Source of the DNA: Palsa-147 sp963771905
Lineage (GTDB): Bacteria; Acidobacteriota; Terriglobia; Acidiferrales; UBA7541
Assembly: GCA_963771905.1 (NCBI GenBank)
Contig: CAVYVI010000004.1
Coordinates: 62,001-126,000 of the forward strand
Direction of reading: 5' to 3'
DNA length: 64,000 bases
This document shows, piece by piece, positions 43,452 through 52,552 of the stretch. Numbering within the stretch: position 1 is the stretch's first letter; each line of letters starts with the position of its first letter. Position numbers and translations under genes: made by a program. The notes beneath the pieces are model-generated. The model was not told where the DNA came from and ran no database searches. It saw only the letters and a program-made list of their open reading frames with translations.

Positions 43452-44773
43452 CCACGCGAAACGAAACTCCCGAAAGCCGGCGCATGAGCCTTTCTCTCGA
43501 GCAGGCCGATCCCGAAGTGGCGGACGCGCTGCGCGAAGAAATTCGTCGGCAAGCCACGGGACTCGAGCTGATCGCTTCGGAGAATTTCGTTTCCGAAGCG
43601 GTGATGGAAGCGATGGGCTCGGTCTTCACCAACAAATACGCGGAGGGCTATCCCGGGAAGCGCTACTACGGCGGCTGCGAAAATGTCGATCGCGTGGAAT
43701 CGCTGGCCATCGCGCGCGCGAAACAACTCTTCGGCGCGGAACATGCAAACGTCCAGGCGCATTCGGGAACGCAGGCGAATATTTCCGTCTATCTCACGGC
43801 GCTGCAACCGGGCGATACGGTGCTCGGGATGAATCTGGCGCACGGCGGGCACTTGACGCACGGGCATCCGCTGAATTTTTCCGGCAAGACTTATAAATTT
43901 ATTCCCTACGGCGTCACGAAAGAAACCGAGACGCTCGATTACGACGAAGTCGAGCGCCTCGCGAAAGAGAATCAGCCGAAAATGATCGTCGCGGGAGCGA
44001 GCGCGTATTCGCGGATCATCGATTTCGAGCGGATGGCGCGCGCGGCGGCGTCGGTGGGCGCGGTATTTTTTGTCGACATGGCGCACATCGCGGGACTCGT
44101 GGCCGCAGGCGTTCATCCGAGCCCCGTGCCGCACGCGGATTTTGTTTCGACGACCACGCACAAAACGCTGCGCGGGCCGCGCGGCGGAATGGTTCTCTGC
44201 CGCGAAAAATATGCGAAGGATTTGGATCGCGTCACGTTTCCCGGCAACCAGGGCGGGCCGCTTGAACACATCATCGCAGCGAAGGCGGTTTGCCTGCGCG
44301 AAGCCGCGCAGCCGGAATTCCGCGAATATCAAAAGCAGGTGGTTGCCAATGCCAAGGCGCTCGCCGCGGCGCTCGCGCGCCAGGGATTCCGCATCGTCAC
44401 CGGCGGCACCGACAATCATTTGTTCCTGGTGGATTTGCAATCGCGCGGGATGACCGGGCGCGATGCGGAGCAAGCTCTCGAGCGCGCCGGCATGACCGTG
44501 AACAAAAATGCGATTCCCTTCGACACGCAGCCGCCGATGAAGGCCGGCGGAATTCGCGTCGGCACGCCGGCCGTGACCACGCGCGGCATGCGCGAGCCGG
44601 AAATGGAAAAAATCGCGGCGTGGATTGCGGATGTTTTGACGTCGCTCGGAGACTCGGGCGTCGAAGCGCGCGTGCGCGCCGAAGTCGCGGTGCTCGCCGC
44701 GCGATTCCCTCTCTACGTGCACCGCCTCGAAGAAGCCGAAGCCGCAGAGCACCGCGCCTCCGCCGCGCGCTGA
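43448..44773 (+). CDS. glyA: Serine hydroxymethyltransferase
   Basis: 441 residues, somewhat longer than the usual ~415-430. Motifs: LELIASENFVSEAVMEAMGS, TNKYAEGYPGKRYYGGCENV, VQAHSGTQAN, FVDMAHIAGLVAAGVHPSP, and the PLP lysine in STTTHKTLRGPRGG. It converts serine and tetrahydrofolate to glycine and methylene-tetrahydrofolate. Translationally coupled to rpiB by a 4-base overlap, a pairing seen in other bacteria. Confidence 0.97.
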   Translation: MTTRNETPESRRMSLSLEQADPEVADALREEIRRQATGLELIASENFVSEAVMEAMGSVFTNKYAEGYPGKRYYGGCENVDRVESLAIARAKQLFGAEHANVQAHSGTQANISVYLTALQPGDTVLGMNLAHGGHLTHGHPLNFSGKTYKFIPYGVTKETETLDYDEVERLAKENQPKMIVAGASAYSRIIDFERMARAAASVGAVFFVDMAHIAGLVAAGVHPSPVPHADFVSTTTHKTLRGPRGGMVLCREKYAKDLDRVTFPGNQGGPLEHIIAAKAVCLREAAQPEFREYQKQVVANAKALAAALARQGFRIVTGGTDNHLFLVDLQSRGMTGRDAEQALERAGMTVNKNAIPFDTQPPMKAGGIRVGTPAVTTRGMREPEMEKIAAWIADVLTSLGDSGVEARVRAEVAVLAARFPLYVHRLEEAEAAEHRASAAR

Positions 44774-44797
44774 TCACGGGTTCGCGGCGTACCAAAC

Positions 44798-44868
44798 GCA
44801 CGTTGAAGATTTTGTCGCCGCCGCACGCGGTTGGTCGGCGCGGGCGCGAGATGCACGTTGAAGATTTT
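44798..44868. repeat. 16-bp direct repeat in the glyA-M67 gap
   Basis: GCACGTTGAAGATTTT at 44798-44813 and 44853-44868, 55 bases apart, between the convergent glyA and M67 peptidase genes. No hairpin goes with it. Confidence 0.6.
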
Positions 44869-44888
44869 TCGCGGCGGGCGCGCCGGCG

Positions 44889-45407
44889 CTACAACATTTC
44901 AACCGGCAATTCGGTTACGGCGCCATCGCGAATCGAAAACGCGCGCACGGAATTCGTTTCTTCGGGGCGCGGAGGATCGGCGCGCGACCCGGCGGACTGC
45001 AGCGATTTCGGCCGCGGCGCGATCGGCGGCGCCGCGGAGTGCGGCGGGGCGGGCCGCGGCGAAAGAATGAAGTAGGCGGCGTCGGGATAGTAGGCACGCT
45101 CGATGTCGCGCGGCGAGGGCGCGTTCTCGCCGTTCGGATGGGAGTGGTAAATGCCGAGAAGCTCGAGGCCGGCGGCGCGGATTTCGCGCACGATGCGAAA
45201 AATCTCGCGCGGCGCAATTTCGTAGGCGGTCGCAGGATTTTCCGCCGCGTTCGTCGCGGGGAAAATCGCGGTAATCGCGGCGTCTCGCCCGGCGAGCAGG
45301 CCGCAGCATTCTTCGCGCGGCTCACGCGCGGCGTGAGAAATCATCTGCGCGACGATGTCGCGGCGAATTCGAATCGATGCGGCCACGAACTTGAGTGTAT
45401 TACGCAA
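44889..45407 (-). CDS. M67 (JAMM/MPN+) metallopeptidase
   Basis: 172 residues from TTG 45407; a GTG at 45386 fits family starts too. JAMM zinc site: Glu33 (PREECCGLLAG), HSHPNGENAPSPRD giving His88, His90, Ser98 and Asp101. Bacterial JAMM proteins cleave isopeptide or C-terminal Gly tails of sulfur-carrier or ubiquitin-like proteins, or act in cysteine synthesis. No such carrier is nearby. The C-terminal ~50 residues are Pro/Ala/Arg-rich. Same strand as ftsZ and 150 bases downstream of it, so possibly read through from the dcw cluster. Confidence 0.85.
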   Translation of the reverse strand: MRNTLKFVAASIRIRRDIVAQMISHAAREPREECCGLLAGRDAAITAIFPATNAAENPATAYEIAPREIFRIVREIRAAGLELLGIYHSHPNGENAPSPRDIERAYYPDAAYFILSPRPAPPHSAAPPIAPRPKSLQSAGSRADPPRPEETNSVRAFSIRDGAVTELPVEML

Positions 45408-45556
45408 TTCGCGCGCCGAAGAAAAATCTCAGCGCGAACGCCGAAGGCGCGGATATTCGCGATGCGGCGCGGCGCGAGCGGCTGGCGCGGCGCGAACGCA
45501 GCCGCAAGCGCCGGTCGCGCAGTCGGCGCGGCGGCGAACGGAAATGAGAATGCGCG

Positions 45557-46741
45557 CTAGGCCTTCTGGGCCTGGCGCCGGAGGAACGTCGGGACGTCGA
45601 GGTCGTCGGCCGGGACCTCGTGGATGACTTCGGAGACGTTGCGCGAAACTTCGGCGACGACGTTTTTCTCTTCGCGCCCCGATTTCCACGATTTCGGAAG
45701 AAAGGATTGCCGCGTGTGCGTTTTGCGCTGCGCCACTTCGCGGAATCCCGCGGCGATGACGGTGATTTTCACCGATTCCTTCATCGCATCATCCTGGACA
45801 GCGCCGAAAATAATGTTCGCGTTTTCGTGCGCCGCTTTCTGAATGATCGATGAAGCTTCGTGAACTTCCTGCAGGGTCAACGTCGATGAGCCGGTGACGT
45901 TAATGAGAATTCCCTGCGCGCCCTGAATGCAATTGTCTTCGAGCAGAGGACTGTTGATCGCGCGATTGGCGGCATCGACGGCGCGATTCGAGCCCGACGC
46001 AACAGCCGTGCCCATCACGGCGTAGCCCTGGCCCGACATGATCGTTTTCACGTCGGCAAAATCGCGATTAATGATGCCGGGAATCGTGATGATGTCGCTG
46101 ATGCCCTGCACTGCCTGGCGCAAAATGTCGTCGGCGATGCGGAACGCTTCGAAGAAACTGGTGCCGTGCTCGACGCATTCCATCAGCCGCTCGTTGGGAA
46201 TCACGATGACGGTGTCGACGCAGCCGATCAACTCAGCGAGAGATTGCTCGGACTGCTGCATGCGGCGCTTGCCTTCGAACGCGAATGGTTTGGTGACGAC
46301 GGCGACGGTGAGCGCGCCGAGTTCGCTCGCGAGATTCGCGACGACGGGCGCGGCTCCGCTGCCGGTGCCACCGCCAAGACCCGAAGTGACGAACACCATG
46401 TCCGCGCCGTCAAGCGCTTCGAGAATTTTGTCCGTATCTTCGAGCGCGGCCTTGCGGCCGACTTCGGGATTGGCGCCCGCGCCGAGACCTTTGGTTAGTT
46501 TGGCGCCGAGCTGAAGTTTTACAGGCGCCTGCGACAATTTGAGCGCCTGCAAATCAGTGTTGGCGGCGATGAATTCCACGCCTTCGACTTTGGCGCGGAT
46601 CATACGGTTGACGGCGTTGGTGCCACCGCCGCCCACACCGATGACTTTAATTCTCGCGCCGTTGGTAATCTCTTCACTGAACGAGACTCGCAGTCCTGAT
46701 TCTTTCGACGTCATTCTTCCTCCCCCTGATGTCTTTCCCAT
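45557..46741 (-). CDS. ftsZ: Cell division GTPase FtsZ
   Basis: 394 residues. GTP-binding GGGGTNAVNRM, tubulin signature FVTSGLGGGTGSGAAPV, T7-loop NRDFADVKTIM, and the conserved C-terminal tail DVPTFLRRQ that binds FtsA/ZipA-like partners. It forms the Z-ring at the division site. Two starts each have a strong ribosome site: ATG 46741 (GGGAGGG) and ATG 46714 (GGGGGAGG); the shorter form would lack nine residues. Last core gene of the dcw cluster, 24 bases after ftsA. Confidence 0.97.
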   Translation of the reverse strand: MGKTSGGGRMTSKESGLRVSFSEEITNGARIKVIGVGGGGTNAVNRMIRAKVEGVEFIAANTDLQALKLSQAPVKLQLGAKLTKGLGAGANPEVGRKAALEDTDKILEALDGADMVFVTSGLGGGTGSGAAPVVANLASELGALTVAVVTKPFAFEGKRRMQQSEQSLAELIGCVDTVIVIPNERLMECVEHGTSFFEAFRIADDILRQAVQGISDIITIPGIINRDFADVKTIMSGQGYAVMGTAVASGSNRAVDAANRAINSPLLEDNCIQGAQGILINVTGSSTLTLQEVHEASSIIQKAAHENANIIFGAVQDDAMKESVKITVIAAGFREVAQRKTHTRQSFLPKSWKSGREEKNVVAEVSRNVSEVIHEVPADDLDVPTFLRRQAQKA

Positions 46742-46765
46742 CCGTTCCCTCCCCGGATGGCCTTG

Positions 46766-47986
46766 CTAAGACTGGCCCGCAAACAGCGCCTTCAATTTTT
46801 CCGTCCAGCCGGAAGCTTTGGCGCCCGCGAGGCGGCGTGTGCGCGCCCCGTAAAGCACCAAGCCGACGACGGACGAATATTCGGGCTGGGTGACTTCGTC
46901 GTTCATTCCGGCGATTCCGCGCGGCAAAGAGACGCGCACCGGAAACGAAAACATTTTTTCGGCGAGCTCGGGCAATCCGCGCAAACGCGAGCCGCCGCCG
47001 GTGAAAACAAGACCCGCGGGAATTTGCGAGTCGAGTCCGGCGCGGCGGAGTTCGTCGTGCACGAGAGTGAGCAATTCCTGGGCGCGGGCTTCGACAATTT
47101 CGGCGAGCATGCGCGAGAAGACGGTGCGCGGCGGGCGGTCGCCCACGCTGGCGATTTCGATGGGACGGTCCTGAGTCATCATTTCGCGCCAAGCGACGGC
47201 GTAATCTCGTTTTATTTTTTCAGCTTCGGGAACGGGGGTGCGCAAACCTACGGCGAGATCGTTGGTGAAATGATCGCCGCCGATCGGGACGACGCCGGTG
47301 TGGCGAATGAATCCGCCGCCGTAAACGAGCAATTCCGTGGTGCCGCCACCGATGTCGAGAAGGCACGCGCCCAAATCGCGTTCATCCTGCGTGAGGCACG
47401 CTTCGGCGGAGGCGAGAGGCTCGAGAACGGTGTCGCTCACAACCACGCCCGCGCGATTCACAGCAGTGACGATATTTTGAGTGGCCATCGCCGATGAAGT
47501 GACGATGTGGACGTTGGCTTCGAGACGCTGGCCGACCATGCCGATGGCATCGCGGATGCTGTCCTGCTGGTCGAGAAAAAATTCCTGCGGCAGGACGTGG
47601 AGAACTTCGCGATCTTCGGGGAGGGTCACATTGCGCGCGGCTTCGACGGCGCGCCGGACATCGTCCTTTTGCACATCGCGCGGGCGCTGGCCGAGCGTGA
47701 TTCCGCCGCGGCTGTTCACGCCGCGAACATGGCCGCCAGCCACGCCGATGAGCGCGGATTCGACCGGCATGCCGACGACGGCTTCGGCTTCTTCAACGGC
47801 GGCACGGATGGAGCTGACGGCGAGATCGAGATTGACGATCTGGCCTTTGCGCCAACCCTTCGATTCCGCGGCACCGAGAGCGACAAATTTGACGCCGTTA
47901 CCATCTTCTTCCTGCTCACCGACGAGGGCGCAGGTTTTCGTGCTGCCGATATCCAAACCGACGATGTAGCGTTCCTTCTTCCCCAA
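46766..47986 (-). CDS. ftsA: Cell division protein FtsA
   Basis: 406 residues. Actin-like fold: phosphate-1 IVGLDIGSTKTCALVGE, 1C domain ALIGVAGGHVRGVNSRGGI, phosphate-2 LLDIGGGTTELLVYGGG, and adenosine motif LVFTGGGSRLRGLPE. It tethers FtsZ to the membrane; the C-terminal TEKLKALFAGQS can form the amphipathic membrane helix. Start is TTG 47986 with AAGGAG 8 bases upstream and no earlier ATG. It lies 73 bases after ftsQ. Confidence 0.97.
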   Translation of the reverse strand: MGKKERYIVGLDIGSTKTCALVGEQEEDGNGVKFVALGAAESKGWRKGQIVNLDLAVSSIRAAVEEAEAVVGMPVESALIGVAGGHVRGVNSRGGITLGQRPRDVQKDDVRRAVEAARNVTLPEDREVLHVLPQEFFLDQQDSIRDAIGMVGQRLEANVHIVTSSAMATQNIVTAVNRAGVVVSDTVLEPLASAEACLTQDERDLGACLLDIGGGTTELLVYGGGFIRHTGVVPIGGDHFTNDLAVGLRTPVPEAEKIKRDYAVAWREMMTQDRPIEIASVGDRPPRTVFSRMLAEIVEARAQELLTLVHDELRRAGLDSQIPAGLVFTGGGSRLRGLPELAEKMFSFPVRVSLPRGIAGMNDEVTQPEYSSVVGLVLYGARTRRLAGAKASGWTEKLKALFAGQS

Positions 47987-48059
47987 CTTCCGGCTCCTTC
48001 GCGTTCCCGACTACTATTCTGAATTCGATTGCCGCACAGCTAGTTCGTGTTGCCCAATT

Positions 48060-49049
48060 TTATTTCGAGTGCTTCACCGTGCGCTTCGGCGGACGCTGGA
48101 CGACGAGCGGCGGCGAGACTTTCGTCTTCGCGTCCTGCTGCTGAGCAGGGGCCTGCTTGGGCGGCACGAACGACGTATCCGGATTCACAACGACTTCGCC
48201 ATTGAAGCGCAAATCCACGAGCTCGACGCGGCCGGCGGTGGTGCGCCATTGGCCAATCTGATCGAGCAGAGTTTGAAATTTGGTTTGAAAATCGCGATCG
48301 CCGAAATAAACGACGAGCGGTCCGTCATTCGCGGACGAGGATGCACTAAAGCCGGGCAATCCAGAAAATGTAGCGCGCAGATTGCGGGCGTCGGAGAGAT
48401 CCACTTCGCTCACGTGGTCGGCGGCACCGGAGCGCGCCGCGTTGATTTGCTGGAGGAAGCCGCTGAAAAGCTGCATGCGGCGTTCGCGTTCGTCGGCGGG
48501 CAAGCCCGGATGGATTCCGGTGACAACGGGAAAATGAAAATTGCCGGAGACGGGCTTGTCGAGAATCACTCCGTGAACATCGATGAGAGAAAGATCGCTG
48601 TCATCGCGGAGGAAGGCGATGGGGACGCGCTCGACGATTTCGACCTGGAGATGATTCGGCAGGGCGCGGCGGACCGTGGCGCGATCGACCCACGGCAGTG
48701 ATTCGAGCTGCTTCCGGCGAGCATCGAGCGGAACGCGCAAAACGCTGCGGCCGCGATCGGCGGCAAAAACCTCGAGGACGCTCGGGCGCGAAACAAAGTG
48801 ATTGCCGGTGAGAGCGATCTGATCGGGATGAGTCAGGGACATTTCGGGCGAAGTAAGAAGAAAATTCCCCATGGCATATAGAGCGCCCGCGGCGGCAACC
48901 GACGCGACGATCATTACGGACACGCGGAGATACGACTTCCAAGCTTTCTTTCCGAATTTACGGCGGCGAATCTCGACCGGTTTTTGCCGGCGAAGATACT
49001 TCGGCTCTTCCTCAGAAAGAACTTCCTGGTGATAAGCGTCCGCGTCCAT
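48060..49049 (-). CDS. ftsQ: Cell division protein FtsQ
   Basis: 329 residues. Cytoplasmic basic N-terminus (~1-40), one membrane segment (~42-66, LRVSVMIVASVAAAGALYAM), POTRA domain (IALTGNHFVSRPSVLEVFA, LPNHLQVEIVERVPIAF) and the FtsQ beta domain. A Pro/Lys/Gln tail follows. It bridges early and late divisome parts. ATG 49049 has GAGG upstream; murB ends 5 bases before it. Confidence 0.93.
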   Translation of the reverse strand: MDADAYHQEVLSEEEPKYLRRQKPVEIRRRKFGKKAWKSYLRVSVMIVASVAAAGALYAMGNFLLTSPEMSLTHPDQIALTGNHFVSRPSVLEVFAADRGRSVLRVPLDARRKQLESLPWVDRATVRRALPNHLQVEIVERVPIAFLRDDSDLSLIDVHGVILDKPVSGNFHFPVVTGIHPGLPADERERRMQLFSGFLQQINAARSGAADHVSEVDLSDARNLRATFSGLPGFSASSSANDGPLVVYFGDRDFQTKFQTLLDQIGQWRTTAGRVELVDLRFNGEVVVNPDTSFVPPKQAPAQQQDAKTKVSPPLVVQRPPKRTVKHSK

Positions 49050-49054
49050 GGTCC

Positions 49055-49963
49055 TCAGTTTTTCCAGAGGATCACCTCGTTCTCGAGCTCCATGCCAAAA
49101 GATTTTCGAACGCGCTCGCGCACATCGTCAATCAGGCGCAGCATATCGGCGCAGGTGGCCTGGCCCGCATTGACGAAAAAATTCGCGTGGCGGTCGCTGA
49201 CCATGGCGTCGCCCACGCGAAAAGTTTTCAAGCCGAGTTCGTCAATCATACGGCCCGCCGAGGCGCCGGGCGGATTCTTGAAAATACAGCCCGCGCTTTT
49301 TTGATTAAGCGGCTGGCTGGCGCGGCGTTTTTCGTTGCAAACCTTGATGCCCGCCACGATTTCCTTGTAGGGCTTGACGGGCAATTCGAGTTTGACGCGC
49401 AGCATGACATCCTCGGGCGCGAACGAGGTGTGACGGTAGTCAAAACGAATGTCCGTGCCGCGCAGGATTTCGTTGCGCGCGCTCGCAGCGCGATAGAGTT
49501 CGACTTCACGAACGTAGGAGCCGATCTGCGTGCCATACGCGCCCGCATTCATGCGCAATGCGCCGCCGATGCTGCCCGGGACTCCGATGAGTCCTTCCAT
49601 ACCGCCGAGATCATTCTTCGCGCAGAAGGTAACGGTGCCACCGAGATCGGCGGCGGCATCGACGAAGGCGGCGTTGCCTTCGATGCGCACGCCAGGCTTC
49701 GCGGACGGAAGATGGAGGACGACCCAGGGCAATTCGCCGTCGGCGACCAGGACGTTCGTTCCGCCGCCGAGAAATTTGTGGGGGATGCCTTCTTTTTTGA
49801 GCTCGGCCATCACGTCCGGAAGCGTTTCGTAGCGGCGGATGACGAGTTCGTCGGTTGTGCCGCCGATGCCGAGAGAGGTCTTGCCGACGAGAGACACGTC
49901 CGGGAGCAATTCCACGCCGAGTGCGACGAGGCGGGCGGCGACCGGTTTGTCGCTAATACGCAT
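49055..49963 (-). CDS. murB: UDP-N-acetylenolpyruvoylglucosamine reductase
   Basis: 302 residues. FAD-binding motif KFLGGGTNVLVADGELP, GLIGVPGSIGGALRMNAGAYG, and KSAGCIFKNPPGASAG, where Cys replaces the catalytic Ser seen in E. coli (a known variant among shorter MurBs). It reduces UDP-GlcNAc-enolpyruvate to UDP-MurNAc. The start ATG lies 11 bases inside the murC end. GGAG precedes it. Confidence 0.95.
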   Translation of the reverse strand: MRISDKPVAARLVALGVELLPDVSLVGKTSLGIGGTTDELVIRRYETLPDVMAELKKEGIPHKFLGGGTNVLVADGELPWVVLHLPSAKPGVRIEGNAAFVDAAADLGGTVTFCAKNDLGGMEGLIGVPGSIGGALRMNAGAYGTQIGSYVREVELYRAASARNEILRGTDIRFDYRHTSFAPEDVMLRVKLELPVKPYKEIVAGIKVCNEKRRASQPLNQKSAGCIFKNPPGASAGRMIDELGLKTFRVGDAMVSDRHANFFVNAGQATCADMLRLIDDVRERVRKSFGMELENEVILWKN

Positions 49964-51359
49964 GCGGCTCCAGAATTTGCGCGCCGAATAAAACGGCGAG
50001 TTGATCGAGGGCGCGATTCACGCTGCCCGCGCCAATGGCCAGAATGGCATCGCCGGGCCGTGCTTCTTTCAGCAGAAATTCGACGGCGGGCTGCATGGTG
50101 CTGGCAAAAATGACGTTTTTGTGGCCGGCGGTACTGATGGCCTGGGCGAGCAAATCGCCGTTGATGTTTTCGATGGGCGACTCGCCGGCAGCGTAGACAT
50201 CGAGCACGATGAGAATGTCCGCCTGGTTAAAGGCCTGGCGAAAATCTTCCCACAAATGCTGGGTGCGCGTGTACCGATGTGGCTGGAAGATAACGAGGAG
50301 GCGCTTGAAACCGCAGCCGCGCGCGGCGTCGAGAGTGGCGCGGATTTCGGCGGGATGATGGCCGTAATCGTCGATGAGAGTGACGCCATTGAAGACGCCT
50401 TTGGTTTCAAAGCGGCGGCCCACGCCTGAAAATTTTTCGAGGCCCTGGCGAATCAAATCGGCCGGGACGTTCAGCGAGAGAGCGACGGCAGCGGCCGCGG
50501 CGGCGTTGCGAACGTTGTGAATTCCAGGCGGCGAGTTGAGATGGAAATCGCCGAGATCTTCGCCGTGATAGGCGAGGCGGAAGCGGCTCGACATCCCTTC
50601 GAGGCGCACATCGCTGATGATGAGATCGGCCTGGCTCGTGGTGCCGTAGGTGATTATCGGGCGCTTCACGCCGGGGAGGATGGTTTGGACGTGCGGCTCG
50701 TCGAGACAGAGAATGACCGCGCCGTAAAAAGGAACGCGATTCACGAATTGGAGGAACGTGGTTTGAATTTCCTCGAGCGAGGGGTACTGATCGAGATGCT
50801 CGCGGTCAATGGTGGTGACGACGGCGATGACGGGAGCGAGGAGCAGGAACGAGCGATCGCTCTCGTCCGCCTCGACGACCATGTATTCGCCCTGTCCAAC
50901 GCGGGCATTCGAGCCGATGTGATTCACGCGGCCACCGACGACAAACGTGGGATCGAGACCGGCGGCGGCGAGAACGGAGGCGGTCATGGAAGTGGCGGTG
51001 GTCTTGCCGTGAGCGCCGGCAACGGCGATGCCGTATTTGAGGCGCATCAGTTCCGCGAGCATTTCCGCGCGCGGGATGACGGGAATTTTCTGGCGATGCG
51101 CTTCGACGACTTCGACGTTGTCGACTTTCACGGCGGAAGAAATGACAACGACGTGCGCGCCATGAACATTCGCGGCACGGTGGCCCTCGAAGAGTTTCGC
51201 GCCGAGTCCCTGGAGGCGCACGGTGACGGGCGAGGATTTGATGTCGGAACCGGAAACGGCGTAGCCGCTCGAGAGGAGGACTTCGGCGATGCCGCTCATA
51301 CCGCTGCCGCCGATGCCAACGAGATGAATGCGCTGAAAATTGCGGAAAGTCACCATCAT
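49953..51359 (-). CDS. murC: UDP-N-acetylmuramate-L-alanine ligase
   Basis: 468 residues. N-terminal Rossmann HLVGIGGSGMSGIAEVL, ATP-binding AGAHGKTTATSMTASVL, central EADESDRSFL, and DDYGHHPAEIRATL. It adds L-Ala to UDP-MurNAc. Start ATG overlaps murG's TGA (ATGA), so it is coupled. Confidence 0.97.
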   Translation of the reverse strand: MMVTFRNFQRIHLVGIGGSGMSGIAEVLLSSGYAVSGSDIKSSPVTVRLQGLGAKLFEGHRAANVHGAHVVVISSAVKVDNVEVVEAHRQKIPVIPRAEMLAELMRLKYGIAVAGAHGKTTATSMTASVLAAAGLDPTFVVGGRVNHIGSNARVGQGEYMVVEADESDRSFLLLAPVIAVVTTIDREHLDQYPSLEEIQTTFLQFVNRVPFYGAVILCLDEPHVQTILPGVKRPIITYGTTSQADLIISDVRLEGMSSRFRLAYHGEDLGDFHLNSPPGIHNVRNAAAAAAVALSLNVPADLIRQGLEKFSGVGRRFETKGVFNGVTLIDDYGHHPAEIRATLDAARGCGFKRLLVIFQPHRYTRTQHLWEDFRQAFNQADILIVLDVYAAGESPIENINGDLLAQAISTAGHKNVIFASTMQPAVEFLLKEARPGDAILAIGAGSVNRALDQLAVLFGAQILEPHAY

Positions 51360-52462
51360 AGCCGCGCCACGCCCTCGAGCAGATCGACGATGTCCGCGAC
51401 GGCGCGAGGCCGGGCGAGCGATCGGGCGTGCAGCTCGATTTCAGAAATTCTCCGGGGCTGGTCGAGGAGAGAAAAGATTTCGGTGGTCAGGCGCTCGGGC
51501 GTCAATTCATCTTGCGGAAGGACGCGGGCGGCGCCGACGGATTCGAGAGAACGCGCGTTGAGGAGCTGGTGAGCGTCAGTGGCGGCACCGAAGGGGATGA
51601 AGATGGCGGCACGTCCGGCGGCAGTGATTTCCGCCACGGTGATGGCACCCGCGCGGCAGACAATTACGTCCGCCTGGGCAAACCGCTCCGCCATGTTGTC
51701 GATGAAGGGGCTGACCTCCGCGTTGAATTCACGAAGCGCATACGCTACACGAACGGCATTATAGTCGCGTTCGCCGGTTTGATGCACGATGAAAAGCTGG
51801 TTTTTTCGAGCGGAGAGACGGTCGAGCGAGTCGATGACGGCGCGATTGATGGGCAACGCACCGCGGCTGCCGCCGGTGATGAGAATGTTGAGCGGAGGGA
51901 CATGCTCGCGGACGGGAGCCTGGAAAAATTCGCGGCGGACGGGGACGCCGGTGAGGACGGCTTTGGGGCCGAAGCGGCGCGCGGTTTCCTCGAAGCCGGT
52001 GGCGACGCGGGTGGAGAGACGCGCGAGAACGCGGTTGGTGAAGCCGGGCTCGATATTGGGCTCGAAGATGACGGTAGGAATGCCGTGAAGAGCGGCGAGA
52101 AGCATCATGGGGCCGGAGGCGTAGCCGCCGACGCCGAAGGCCGCGGCGAAATGGTTGCGGCGAATGATTTTTTCGGAGTCCCAGGCGCTGGCGGGAAGCA
52201 TGGCGGCGTTTTTGAAGAAGCGCAGGCCGCCAATGCCTTTGAGGCCAGCGACGCGGATGGTCTCGAGCGGGAGACCCGCCTGCGGGACTAATTTGGCTTC
52301 GAGGCCGTTTGTGGTGCCTACAATCACGACTTCCCTCTTTTGAATCTCGACGGCGGATGCCGGCGGCGCTCCGGGATCGGCCCGGAGGAGCCATTCGCGG
52401 GCGACGGCGAGGGCCGGAAAAACGTGGCCGCCCGTGCCGCCACCGGCGATTAGTAATTTCAT
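51356..52462 (-). CDS. murG: Lipid II synthase MurG
   Basis: 368 residues. N-terminal LLIAGGGTGGHVFPALAVA, membrane/substrate loop GVGGYASGPMML, and C-terminal UDP-GlcNAc binding ITGGSRGALPINRAV and VCRAGAITVAEITAAGRAAIFIPF. It transfers GlcNAc to lipid I at the inner membrane face. It follows ftsW by about 90 bases, one of the wider gaps inside the cluster. Confidence 0.97.
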   Translation of the reverse strand: MKLLIAGGGTGGHVFPALAVAREWLLRADPGAPPASAVEIQKREVVIVGTTNGLEAKLVPQAGLPLETIRVAGLKGIGGLRFFKNAAMLPASAWDSEKIIRRNHFAAAFGVGGYASGPMMLLAALHGIPTVIFEPNIEPGFTNRVLARLSTRVATGFEETARRFGPKAVLTGVPVRREFFQAPVREHVPPLNILITGGSRGALPINRAVIDSLDRLSARKNQLFIVHQTGERDYNAVRVAYALREFNAEVSPFIDNMAERFAQADVIVCRAGAITVAEITAAGRAAIFIPFGAATDAHQLLNARSLESVGAARVLPQDELTPERLTTEIFSLLDQPRRISEIELHARSLARPRAVADIVDLLEGVARL

Positions 52463-52552
52463 GCCGCGGAGCTCGCGCTGCTTCCGCTAGGCGGCTCGCC
52501 CGCGTTCAAAGCTCTCGTAGCCATCGTTTCGTCGATGCCCATTTCTTGGCGC

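Noticed and set aside
43073..44752. 559-codon minus-strand frame opposite glyA and rpiB
   Set aside because: Antisense shadow of two certain genes; high-GC third positions keep it open.
44798..44868. 16-bp direct repeat pair as a possible attachment site
   Set aside because: Only 55 bases apart in a convergent gap, with no integrase nearby; more likely a small local duplication.
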